64,000 bases of DNA from Anticarsia gemmatalis. Its lineage: Eukaryota > Arthropoda > Insecta > Lepidoptera > Erebidae. Below the pieces are notes generated by a model that was not told where the DNA came from, did no database searches, and saw only the letters and a program-made list of their open reading frames with translations. Of the stretch, positions 11,701 through 24,712 are shown one piece after another. Each line of letters starts with the position of its first letter. Position 1 is the stretch's first letter. The stretch covers positions 117,001-181,000 of the forward strand of contig NC_134754.1 of the NCBI RefSeq assembly GCF_050436995.1. Direction: 5' to 3'. Both the position numbers and the translations under genes were made by a program.

Positions 11701-14700
11701 GTGTCCGCACACAGTAGTGTCACCGTGTATGTATGTGTGTATGTATGCTAATGAACTCGTTGTGTCGCCTTGCCGCGCTCGCCCCGCACTCGTCCCGCAC
11801 TCGCCCCGCTCGCCCGCTCGCTCGCCAAACGTACAAATTCCTTATTTTCTTTTTATTTATTAAACGGCGTCATGATTTATTTTTAAGGCGCCAATAGTTG
11901 ACTAACCTGTATTCGTACCAGATAGTGGTCGTTCCACCACGCACGCTACACACACTACACACACTACACACACTACACACACTGACTACTGACGCATGTC
12001 CATATAACTACTAGTGTACACAGATATTTATGGAAAGTTATTAATTTGGGACGCACCTCTTAAACGGTAGGGTCCTCCATTCGTCCTCACTGGCGCGGAC
12101 ATTGTCCTCTTGTAAATCATAATAAGGAGGTGTCAGGAGACGACTGCATTTAATGAGCTGCTGATTTCTGTCCAGATACGTGATTGACAACTTTTAAGTA
12201 CTTTTTGCTCTATTTTGTGTCCCACTACTGGGGAAAGGTCGCCCTATTTTCCTTCCCAAATTGCCTGTCTTGAGCAATCTCCTTCCACGCTAATTCTACA
12301 TAGGCGATAAGATCGTCGTTCCATCGAACAGTTTTAACATCCAACAAGTAGCATTATAATAATCAAATAATCTAAAAATAACCTACCAATGTTTATGTTA
12401 GTGTGTTTTGTATTCAATTCTCAAACAAAGGCCCATTTGTCAATAGTTCCTAGTCGATATTAATTCTAATGTATGATCGTATGATCTGAGCGCTTCCGTC
12501 AAGTGACGCCTTCATCAAAAATCCAGCGTCCGCCTACATTTACATAAATAACATGAATACATGAAGTTTAAACTTTGTTGACACACATGTAGAGTCAACT
12601 AGAATCCACAAATATTTGGTTAGAGTGTGCCCTGAACTGTGAAAAACAATCTAACTCATCGCGTCCATATTGTGTTCAGTACCGCGATTCTCTACTACTA
12701 TCGACTGTTGACAAGTGCAGCGCTAAAAAAAACTGTACTTACAAATTAAAGTCAACGCCCGTAAGAAAATAACATTTCATTTTCATACAAATTAGGGCAG
12801 ACTATTTCAATCATCACAAAATTTTTACTCAAAGCAGCCAAGTAAAGAAAACAACAACTGTGCTGTGAAAGACTTATCAAAACACCTAAACTATTTGTTG
12901 AAAAAATCGACCTTTACACTTCTATAGGTATCTAGCAGCAAACATCTATGATAATAGTGTTGTTAATGATTCACACGTGGACATTGTCGCCGGCTACACT
13001 GACACCGAGTGTCGCCGAGTGTGAGCGACACGTGGCCCAGGCTTTACTTGTGTGATCAGTTCGCGTGTCGCCGTGTCGCCGAGCGCCGACCACGGTTCAT
13101 CGTTCAGCGACATCGCACATCCTAACCTAAATACGGAGCGATTAGATCATACGATTATACACAAGTAGACTCACCAACAAAAGGATTAAAATAATCGCGA
13201 CCGCCCGCCATACATTTATTTTCCTCTTTTTACATTTCAGCAGCCCTATATAGCCTATTCAATACAAAAATATTCTTTAATTTGAACCCTAGTGGTTCCT
13301 GAGATTATTGCGATCAAACAAACAAACTTTTCAGCTAGTTAATACACTGTAGTAGACTGATTGTCTGTTGAAGAATGTCAGTGGAATTAGTTAAAGGTTA
13401 AGTCTATTTTTGTTCTGCACTAACATCTGCCGCTATGATAAATTAGGTTTGTGGTTAATATTGACTCATAAAATATACATTTGTTTACGTTAATGACTAA
13501 AATATTTATTTCTAGCATCAAAATAGTGTAATGAACTGAAAAGCTTTAGCTATTTTCATCCTACTTACATTTTGACTCTTGCAACAAACTTTAGAATGTT
13601 ATCGAGTTGGTTTTATAGAACTTGATTTGTAATCAATTTTTGTTGTTGACTGTACGTTGATGTTGATTAGGACTATCATGTATCATCGTAGTGTCATGCG
13701 GGTGTACACATAAACACACACACACACGTACATACATACACACACACTCTGTACTATGACTATCACGCTAGTTTTTTCACGAAAGTCCTAAGCTGTCGTT
13801 GTTACCACGCAAAGCTCCGAGTATTTTTTGCGCCGAACAAAAAAAAACACTTACCTTTTTTGCAGCAACAGACGTGAATGTCATTCATACTAATGAGATC
13901 TAGATAATTGCGTATCAATTAGTTTTTGTTGGATATACCTACCTATTCTGATCGTAAAAGTAACAAGAAGTGTCCGTGAACCGATACAATTTCACATTTC
14001 GATTGTATTCTTTAGGCTTGAGTTGTTTTTTATTGCGAGTGGAATTTTCTTGGCCATTCCCTTGGCCGTGAGTGCCTCCATTGTTGACATACAATAATGA
14101 GTAGATCGCAATAAAAAGTGCGTCGGCGCCGGCAAGTACCGGCGAGTACTGCGCATGCGCCAGTGCCGTGGGACCTTACACACAGTACTCGCGATAGGCA
14201 TTCCATACCGGATGGGTTAGAATTAGGACAGCGGATAAAATCAGTTTTATATGTAGACATAACAATACTATCAAATTAGATTACCATGTCCTCAATTTAG
14301 GATAAGTGTCTAATATAACACTTTTTAATTTGGTTACAGTTATTCATTAATCTTGAAAGACGTTTGATAGAGGAGGCAACAATCACATGATTATAACGGT
14401 ACTTGGTGATTGGTGGCCTAGACCGACAGACCGACATATACGATTTAGGTTTACGCTTAACTAGTCACATGACAGTGTTTTTTAGTTATATGTTCTCAAA
14501 AACCGGAATAGTATGCAATTATTTCTTCTATTTTTATAACACTTTTTCTACTAAGATAGAAAATAACAAACATTCGTTACAATCACCTTTGGTCTTTTTG
14601 GGAGATTATGAAAATATTTTTCCTCTTTTTGGAATATACGAGCACTTTTTTTAGAAGGACTTTTTTACGTGAAATAGGTATACTAGATAACTTTAACCAT

Positions 14701-14828
14701 AAGATAATGTATATCAATCGTTGTAACTGCGGACAGTCCTACAAGATGCTTGGCTACAGTAGCGCGGGCGGCCGGCACCGCGTGGCGGTTGACCCGCTCC
14801 GCGCTCGTCACGTGGTCTCCACGCGGCG

Positions 14829-14862
<34 letters not shown>

Positions 14863-17800
14863 CGGCGGCTATTTGGGTATCGCCGGCGAGCCGTGTGATG
14901 TGTGATGTCTGTGCCGATACCATACCTCACCACACTATTATTAGTTAGGTTTTGCCTCTTACTTTGCTCGTGCGGATTCTTTGGACCGAAAAATGCATCC
15001 CTGCCCAACTTATGAGCTGTTTGGCAGAATGTCATTCAAATCGGTGCAACTGATTTCTGAGATGAGTTGCAAAAGTGTAGCAAAAGGACATACAGATCTA
15101 CTGATACGTACCTAAAGATTGGGATATTTTGATTTGCACTCTCAACGATTCAAACGAGTTCAGTAGTTTATCTATGAAAACTGAACAGACAGACCAAAAT
15201 TAAATGATAATATAGATATGTACTTTGAGGACACGATTGATGTATTTGTTAAGCACAGACGCCTGCCACGATCGACCGATTAATTACAGAATTAGATTAC
15301 TCGCTGTTCGTACACATTACTCATACCTTGTTTGTGGGCACTTGAACTTTACCAAGCATTTCCGTGTTTATAACAACACATAATATTTATAAACAACTAG
15401 TTTATATTTGCCACTGTATTTAGTTCATTCTTACAAGCCTTTTCTATAGGCGCGTATATTATTAGCTTTCGAGCGTTCCTTATAAAAGTTTATGGAACGA
15501 AACGCACAATCAAGCTTTATGTGAATTGTGAACGTGCCCTTAGGACTGAATTTTTGAAAGTGTTATTGAAGCTTGTTGCTAAATATATGTACCTATACTA
15601 ATAATTGTAGGTGAAAAAGTGTTCCTCAATCAGGCCCAAACTACTAAATTTTTAAAAACATTTTGATGATTTTTTATACAGTTTATAAAATGGATTACCA
15701 CTTATTATATTCTTTACCCTCGGTACTCCTGTGCACACGGACAAAACCACGGGCAGAAGCTAGTAAAAAAAATGTTTTTCAACATTTTTTGCTACAAAAA
15801 GCTCAACAGACAAACCTATCGTTGTTTTAAAATCAGATATAAAACTATTTTTTTTTCTCGAATAAAACACGTGATCCCTCATAAAAGGTTGTTCCTAATA
15901 AGCGATCAATTAATTTGTAACGTTACCTCGCTACAAGGTCACAGCGTCTCGTTAGTGATTGATGTAAGTACTTTCCAAGCTTTCTACCTCGCACACTGCC
16001 CACACTGACCACTTACTGCACATAAGTTGGGACAATCATACAACTTACTGAAACATTAAATTGTGCATTTTATTCCCTCGTTTGAGTTTATGATCAAAAT
16101 CAAAATCAAAATCAAATCATTTATTCATTTAGGTCAAATATTGACACTTATGATAGTCGTTACAATTACTGAATCTACCACTAGCTCGGAAAGGGGGTAG
16201 AGCCTTATGAGAAGAGCTAGCGAGAAACTCACGGCCACTCTTTTCAATGATGATACCAGTTCTAAATTAATAGAGTCATAAAAATATTTTTATAGCTAAT
16301 TTCTCTCAGCGTTTTGAAGTAGTGAAGTACGGATAGAAAAGCTCGTTTTATAATACCTTTGCAGGTAGAACTGAGAACAAATATTATAGAGTCGCTGATT
16401 GTAGACTTTATAGATTCTTACCTACATAAAATCACGCCTTTTTGCAATAGGGATAGGCAGAGACCATAGAACGCCAATATTTTATCCTCGGCACAACATA
16501 TCATACTATTATCATTATCGGCATGTTAATACTTTAATCGTGCCATCATCAAAGGTCCGACCAGCATGTAAACATTCGATTCCCGGTCGAGGCAACTCTC
16601 ATCACAACATCGTTAATTTCTGCCCTTCACAGAACTATGGGTGCAGTCCCCGACACAAATGGCTTGCGAATGCGGGAGCTATTTCTAAATATTAATCTAA
16701 TTACCCGCATGTTATGACTGTATGACTGTAATCAACAACTATGTAGACGAAATATTTTGCAACAAGTATTTTTTAACTGATAACAGCACTATTAATAAAC
16801 ATTTGACTGCCTCTGTGTGGGTGAAAATGTGACCAATGATCATCAGTACCTACTTAGGTTTCGTTCTTGGGTCAGGCAAAGTGGTTTTTAGGTTTTTATT
16901 TTGAAAGGAGTCTGGTAACCAACAATAAATATATTATAATAAACCTACAATCTACATTTTGATTTATTTATCTTCGTTCTACAAAGATACAGTTATGGCA
17001 ATAGGTCCAACCTATATTACTTCAGACTAACATAGTAAATAAAGAAACGTGGTTAACGGGTACATTTCATTCAGTTTCAAAGATATCAGACTTAAAGTTA
17101 TTCATAAAATGTAAAAATAATGTTGAATGTAAACAGTAGGTAATGTTTCAGCACAGTACTGATAAGTGCAGTTATCAAGTAATTATTATCGCGGGGTGTT
17201 CGTCGGTCGCGTCCACTGGTGTCCGAGCCGAGCCGGTGTACGACCGGTATACAGCCAGTATCATGTCAATATGTCAATATTTGTGGGTCAACCGTTACTT
17301 ATTTGACAACCATACGAGACATTTATTGAACAATATTTTTTGTACTTCCACGAAGGGTCTGTAGATCAGATTTCAGATTAAATTCGCCTTTTTTGTTGTC
17401 TTTTATTATGACATGCAAATTGTACTTACCAAAATATATTTAAGTAAAGTCCCAATAATCTATTGAAAACTTACATTATTCAGAGGATCACTTGCTTGGG
17501 GACGAGGTTCGCGATCCTTGTCCCCCAGCCGCCATCTTGGAAAAGCACACAAACAAGACATTAAGAAATTTTGTCCTCTGAAAAGCTGCTAAGGCCTGAA
17601 AAATTTAACATTTCACATAACATTTGGACAATGAAGCCTCATAAAGTAGGCTTATATCAAATCGTTTATTTGTCACAAGAAGCCTGTGAGTCACTGTGTT
17701 GTTTATACAAAGTGTGGCGGGATCTTGTTTCATACGACTGACTCAACGCATTAAGCTCTGCTTACACTAAACATAACAACATTAGAGAATTCTGAGCGGA

Positions 17801-20800
17801 AGCGTAGAGATATCGGGATGATATCTTACGTTGCGAACATTTAATTTCAACAGTTTCTATGTTATTATGTAGTTGTCCAATCTTCGTAAACCTTCGCATT
17901 AAGTTGCAGTTAGTTAGTGCGTATGATAACAGTGATAACACTCGCGGTGTCTTGTTGTTCATAATGTACATAAATTAAATAAATATTTCTCACAAAACTT
18001 TTCCCGAAAGCAGGGCGATATGTGTACGAATTTATATTAAATCACAAATCTGATTTCACATCCGCTACTGCGTAGTATTATCATTTTATCGGCGCAAATA
18101 TTTTAAATTAATAAGCTCATATAAAATCCGCAAACGGATTATAAAAAAAACCTATACTGTATGTTTGTCTTGGCCTTAAGTAAGCATTAAGCTTGAAATG
18201 GCAGCGCGACGTGAGGTGGGTGCGCCGGCGCCGGCTCCCTGACATGTTCATGTCACTACTTATAATATAACCACTACCTGTGAGTCGCCCATAGCCAGCT
18301 GCGCTCATCGGTCGGTACCCGATCTGTGGGTTAAGCAACCATGGCGCGGTCATTCCAAAGATGGGTGACCGCGTAGTGGTATTTGAACTGGACGTTTCCG
18401 TGCTTCGGAGGACACGTAAGAAGTCGGTCCCGGCTCTTGTCTACTAAGATAACAGTCGTTAAGTCATGTCAAAGGCCTCTCGGGCGGCGATATCTTTGAC
18501 TCTAGGTTGACCACTAACCATACGAGTTCATACGACAAACAAACAACCACTACCTACCACTACTTACCACTACCTACACGTCCTCACCACGAGTCACCGG
18601 CACATCCACTGCTGTATGCACAAATAAAATATACAACATTACGATACTCATCTCTTTTGGATTTTCTGCAAATGACTCACGCTTAAGGAGAAGTCTGCAA
18701 TTATGTTTGCAGAAATATTCTTCACGATTTATTTTTATTTTATGCGCATATGTTAATAGTGCAACTATTGTAACGTGGATTTGATTATATCGTAGAATTT
18801 GTAGATATTTGTCGGATCTGTGAGAAACCATGAATATTAATTTGCAGTTGTTGTCTGACGAGACAAGTGCAGGAGAACTTAAACGTAGTATTGTAGTATG
18901 TAATATAATATGTTGATGTATATCCCCATTATTAAAGGAAAAAATAAGTCGTCGTTTATGGTGGCAGCTGCGCTTACACAAACAAGATAATGAGGTGACC
19001 ATGTTAACCGAACAAGTGAGACATCGTCCCGAAACTAGCTCAGCTACACAACGCTTCATCAACCAACATCAATTACTAGATAATCACATACAATAATTGT
19101 TCGAGTCATGGAAAATTTAATCATTACAAGCCGTAACTGATTTTCTATTTTGATACATACTAATAAGTAGGTACAAAAAACACAATTGTTTTGTTCAAAC
19201 AATCACAATTGATGCGTGACACCGGCGCGGCGCGGGGCGGGGCGGCGCGAGGGCGGCGGCCAAGGGCAAGCGAATGTCTCATCCTTGGGTCACTGATTAC
19301 AAACTACCTATTACCATTCGGAAAATAACTTAATTAAACATCTATAATCGTTGAGACAATCACTAAAAAACCTAATGTCCTTAGATAAACACTAAACCAG
19401 TTGCCAAGGTCACTTTGTAGGCTCTTTTTTACTAAAACTGGTAACAAGCTGATGACCTCATAAATTAACTTCAGTAAATAGTTATTTTTTGGTTTTTATT
19501 AGTTAGTTGTAACCGATGATCGGTGATAAATATGCGCGATTAAGATAAGCAGTGACGTCAGAGCATCACTCCCTGTCGTCGTCTGATATTGATCAGAAAG
19601 CTCTCGCGATATAAAAACAATTTACATGCAAACGCGACCACTAATCGTACGATCAACGAATTGTATTAAAAAAATATCTACCTACTATTTATTTACTTCG
19701 CAAACATGTCACATTAAACCACATTTTGATTAAGTATAATGTATTCAAAGTTTGGATAAATGTTCATCAACACTGTAGAACGCTAGTGCTAATTATATTT
19801 ACCAATGTATTATGTAAATGAATATGTGTATATTATTCAAATTGATCGCCACGCGTATCAATAAAGTGTGCACAATATTATTTTCTTTATAAACGTGTGT
19901 CAGATTACGTAAGGTATATGAATAATGCATTATTTGTTTGTTTGTTTGTCAGGTGTCACGTGCCGGAGTGTGAGGAGAACTCGACGATAGGGGTGGCGTC
20001 GTCAGAGCAGTGGTCGCCGGAGTGGTCGGAGTGGGCCATCCCCAAGGGGTCGCAGTGCGAGCGCTGGGCGCCCAAGCACAGCGCGTGCGCGCATCCTGAC
20101 CACTTTGATAATACCACTGTGGGCTGTGACAACTACGTGTATGAACATGGAAGCAGTATTGTTGCTGAGGTGAGCTTCTGAAAATTTACTTGGACTTTTC
20201 AGCGGAGTTCACAGCCGGTTAGAGTTACTGTTTGGTTAATGTTTATCATCAAGCTGCATTTGGCAACTGGTAGTTTAAAAATTGATGATGTGCCGTACGT
20301 GCCATATAGGGTCTACAAAAGACAGTCAAGAAAGTAGGACTATTTTCCTATTTATAGAGTTCACGCAGATGCATAAATTACGGAAATAATTAATCCTTTC
20401 TTTGAATAATCAAATTTTACCAACGAAGAACATTGAACGATCAGAAAGTGATTAAACTGGGTGTGTTTAAAAGTGGTTTGACCCATCGATTAACGTATCC
20501 GGTGTTTAGGCACAGATTCTAATACTTATTTATAGACATCAATAAACGTCTAATAGTCGGGGCACATTTGGGGGAAACACAGTTTTTACGAACTTTTTAT
20601 AGGTGGTTTATTTTTGTACAAGACTATAATCGTGTGTCTTCACTGCTCCTACATTAAAAAATGATAGCTAAACTGTTTTGGGTTCCACAGATTTTCTATG
20701 AAAGCGTAAAATGTGGATATGCAGTTAGTTTCGCATAAATAATATTATTATGGATTGCTTCATTGTCTCGCCATGCCATGCCATGCAAGTGCTTAAAAAT

Positions 20801-23800
20801 ATAACTGTATACAAATAGTATTTAGTATTCAAGGCAAGACTTTCCTTGTCTAAATTAAACAAGGAAAGCTGTAACATGATATTTGCTAAAATGTTGTTGA
20901 AAGTGGAGAGAATGCTCTCACTATCAATACTTAAATATTTTAAAACACTAAGTAAGTATACTAAGATTTATGTATCCCAAATAGCTTTTGGTTTCTATTC
21001 ATAGTGTTTTTAAACATTCGGTACTACGATTATTTACAGTCGGTACTCACGAATAGCAAAAATTGGCTACTTTTTTAAAACCCTTTATTGTCACTGCTGG
21101 GCAAGGGTCTCCTCCCGAACCGAGAGAGGAGGTCTCAGGCCTTAAATCTACCACGACAGTGGTAGTAATTCGCCCTTGTGTTCACTGTACAGAACATTAC
21201 GGGCGAACATTAGGCGAGGCCTAAACTCGCTAAGCTGCTAATGAGCCGGTCCGACTTAATCAATGTTACTAACATTTACAACACGCACACACACAGTCAG
21301 TTTATGACTTGTTTGCTTGACATTTTGTAAAGTAAACAGTGTCCTTTTAATAAAATACAAAGTTTATTTAAAAGCACTAATAAAGTTTGTAAACAATTTA
21401 CTACTGTTTTAAAAAAGTCAATTCCCGCACTGAGTATTACCCCTGTATATAGAGGTACATACAAACAACGGATCCAAAGTACAACCAGACCCGAAAACTA
21501 TTTTAAATCGCACAAATATTTGTTCCGAGTGGGAATCAAACCCACGACCTCGCACAGGTGGCGACCACTTTAGCCACAATACCACGGAAGCTGACAATTT
21601 TGAAAAAATACTACGAGTTTTTATGTCTAGCAGTTTGTTCCTTAATTACGCCAAAAGTACTGAATAGATTAGAGCTATATTTGGCACACTAATAGTACTC
21701 AACCTAGATAAACATAAAATACCAGTTCAATCAGCGGCGACGAAAACACCGGAAATTAATGCAATTATAATATTTTGTCCGCAAATATTTAATTAAATTA
21801 TCCACACCCTACCGGTTACAGGCCTATTCGTTCATTTTAATTAGTTTATTTTGACGTTTAACACAATTATATCCTCATTAATATGTTATTACAATTAATT
21901 ATTTCAGTTAGGCGACAAAATTATTATTATTGTATGGTTAGTGGTCAATTTAGTGACAAAGTTGGTCAATGCGCAAGAAAATCTTTGAAATTGTTTAACG
22001 ACTATTGTCTTAATTCCTGACGGCCTCCTTGGCGTAGAGGTTGAGATGGTAGCCACGCCAGTGCGTCAAGTGGTCGTGGGTTCCATTCCCACGCGGAACA
22101 AATATTTGTGCGAACCACAAATTATAAAGTTGTAAAACCAAAAACAAAAAATATTACAATAACCGGAGCGAACTTTTTACGTTTTTTCCAAATCACTTAG
22201 ATGCTCAGCTCAAATACCGTAATAATGATCACCCATCTCTGGAATGTCGCCGCTAAATTTTGCTTAACCCACTAATATGAATATATTGTCATGTTTCAGT
22301 TCGACCTGGCGTGCGCGGACTGGATGCCGCGGCTGGTGGGCACCGTGCACAACGTGGGCATGCTCATCTCGCTGCCCATCATGGGCTTCATCTCCGACAG
22401 GTAAACACCTCACACACCACCACCCACTAGCCTAGATGCCTAGAAATGTTCGTTTTGGTCACTATATTACTTTAATTTTATTTATTTATGCAAGTAGTAA
22501 TATGAATTTACAGCCAAGTACATAAATTGGGGCCTCTAATAAATGGTGACAGTTTAGTTTGCAAATCAAATACTCAATTAAGTTAAGTTAATATAGAGTT
22601 TTGGTTATTTAGCTACATCGTTATCCTTATTTATTTAATTAATTTATTGCCAATTATAGATATCCAATTCAAATTAGTTTTAAAAACTCAGGATTGGTTA
22701 TGTGAAGCCAAAGGTCAGATCAATGAGCTCCTTTTAATGGCAATGATAGTTTCAGGACCTACAACGAATTCCCGAAAAGAAAAACTTAGCATTAACTCTT
22801 ATTTTCAATAACAAGGTCGATTCAACAATGAAATATTTGATTTACGCAGTGTTTGCAGTTAAACACGACTATGTACGGTACAGCAAATCGTCTGGTGAAT
22901 ATTTAGTGTCATCGCAAACATCCCTAGTGGCCATTATGTAAATAAATTCAAGGTTCCGTGGCACCAGTTATTCGCATTCATCGCAGAACGCAGACATACT
23001 TGTTTTTTCCTTTACTCGTTATAATCGTGAGCTATGGTTATGATATGGGATACGAGCGATACAAGCTTGTTTATGGCGTCTTATTTATGGAAACGTTCGC
23101 GTATTTATTATACCTAACTGCGTGGGATATTTTTTACAATCCGTGTCGTTGAAAGCGGCGCGCGGCGCCATGGACTCATTAAGATGTTTTTCCTTGTTAA
23201 GATGAAATATCGCGGTCTTGTGTTAAGTGTGTGTTCAAGTTTGAACCACCTACTCTTCCAAGCCATTGATCTCATAAAACATGATTAAAATCGTTTCAAC
23301 TAGAGAAATACCCCTATCTGCAATCCAACATAGGTACCGAAAATATATTACCTACAGAAGATTGTGCAAAAATATAATCTAAATTAAACTTAACGCACTC
23401 AATCACGAGCGAAAGCTTAACAGGAAAACGTCTTATATGGTCGAGCACTTTTACGAGAAGGCAGAGAATTAGCGGAACTTATAATAAAATGTAGGGACTT
23501 TGGCGACGCGCTGACGCGACGTTGTGTCGTCGGCCGGAGCCTTTGAGCCGACATTCTGTATAACAGATTAAATAAATTGCTATAAAAGGATGTGGAGAAT
23601 CACCCGAATGAGCTGTAATATTCGTTTAAGAATTGGCACGCATTAGCGCAAGATAAAATCAAGTTTTATAACTTTCACATTTCTTTTGTTGAAAATATAT
23701 AAGCCTATGTTTAATCCCGAGTCTTCAGTTATCTTCTTGAAAACATTTAAGAAAATCAGCTCAAGGGTTTATCCGTGAAAGCGTAACAAACAATCCGAAA

Positions 23801-24677
23801 TCTTTGACATTTTTAACTTTAGTAAGGATTACTAATAAATAAAAGTTATATTTTTATTTCTGCGTAAACCACTGCTAGAATAGAGCAAGCTAGCAATTAT
23901 TAAGTAAGTAGTAAACAAGTAATATTTTATGGTAACAATCACCATGACCGAATTGTTGGTGTGGTCATCGTAGCCTGGGCCTCCTTGTGCCCATAGCCCC
24001 ATACTGATATACAATTATACTAGTACTAATTCCTACTAACTACATGTTATTTCTATATTATAATCGAAGCCTTGTTGTTAAATATGATGTTGATTTACCT
24101 TAAGAATAGATTCAGTACCTAGTAGATCAACAATTATTCGTTTTTGCAAGCTTTTTGTCAAATAATGATTGGTTATTTATTTATAATACGAGCAAAGATT
24201 TAGATTGACAAGCCTTGAGACTTGAGCGTATCTCAAAATTGAGTGTCGTAAGACATTTTCGCACCAAGAACTGAGATTACTGCAATGGTAGATAAAAAAG
24301 TATAGAACTATAAAATTAAATTTATCAAATAAAAAATTTAGTAATATAAAAATAGACATTTATAAATAAAGAAAAATCAAAGAATATAAAATAAAGATCA
24401 AGTGATAATTAACTTACCCAGATTAGTAGTAAGTAGTAGAGATGCCACGAATATTCGGCAACTATTCGTTATTAGGCCTATTCGGCCACTTTTTTTGCTA
24501 TTCGGTATTCGGCCGAATAATAGGTACTATTCGGCCGAATACCGAATACCAAACCATGTAAAAAAGACAAGCATATTACTCAAAATTATGTATTTATTTC
24601 CAAAATTACAACACTTTAGTAATTAAAATTAACCAATGGTAAATTATCCATACTAATATTATAAATGCGAAAGTAAC

Positions 24678-24712
<35 letters not shown>

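Larger units (their letters stand above)
20170..22299 (+). other. Gene 1 intron 2, repeat-bearing
   Basis: A GT-AG intron of 2130 bases. It has a 10-bp inverted repeat CTTTCCTTGT/ACAAGGAAAG near 20847-20877, then several repeat fragments listed separately from 21090 onward. No other feature is seen. Confidence 0.6.

Noticed and set aside
14030..14260. Overlapping minus-strand ORFs in intron 1 with a GC-rich stretch
   Set aside because: Two frames overlap on the same strand with no family match. It may be an unrecognised repeat, but no second copy is visible here.
22958..23152. Small hydrophobic ORF in intron 3
   Set aside because: It starts at GTG, has no splice signals and no SLC22 similarity, and sits in an AT-rich intron where such ORFs occur by chance.
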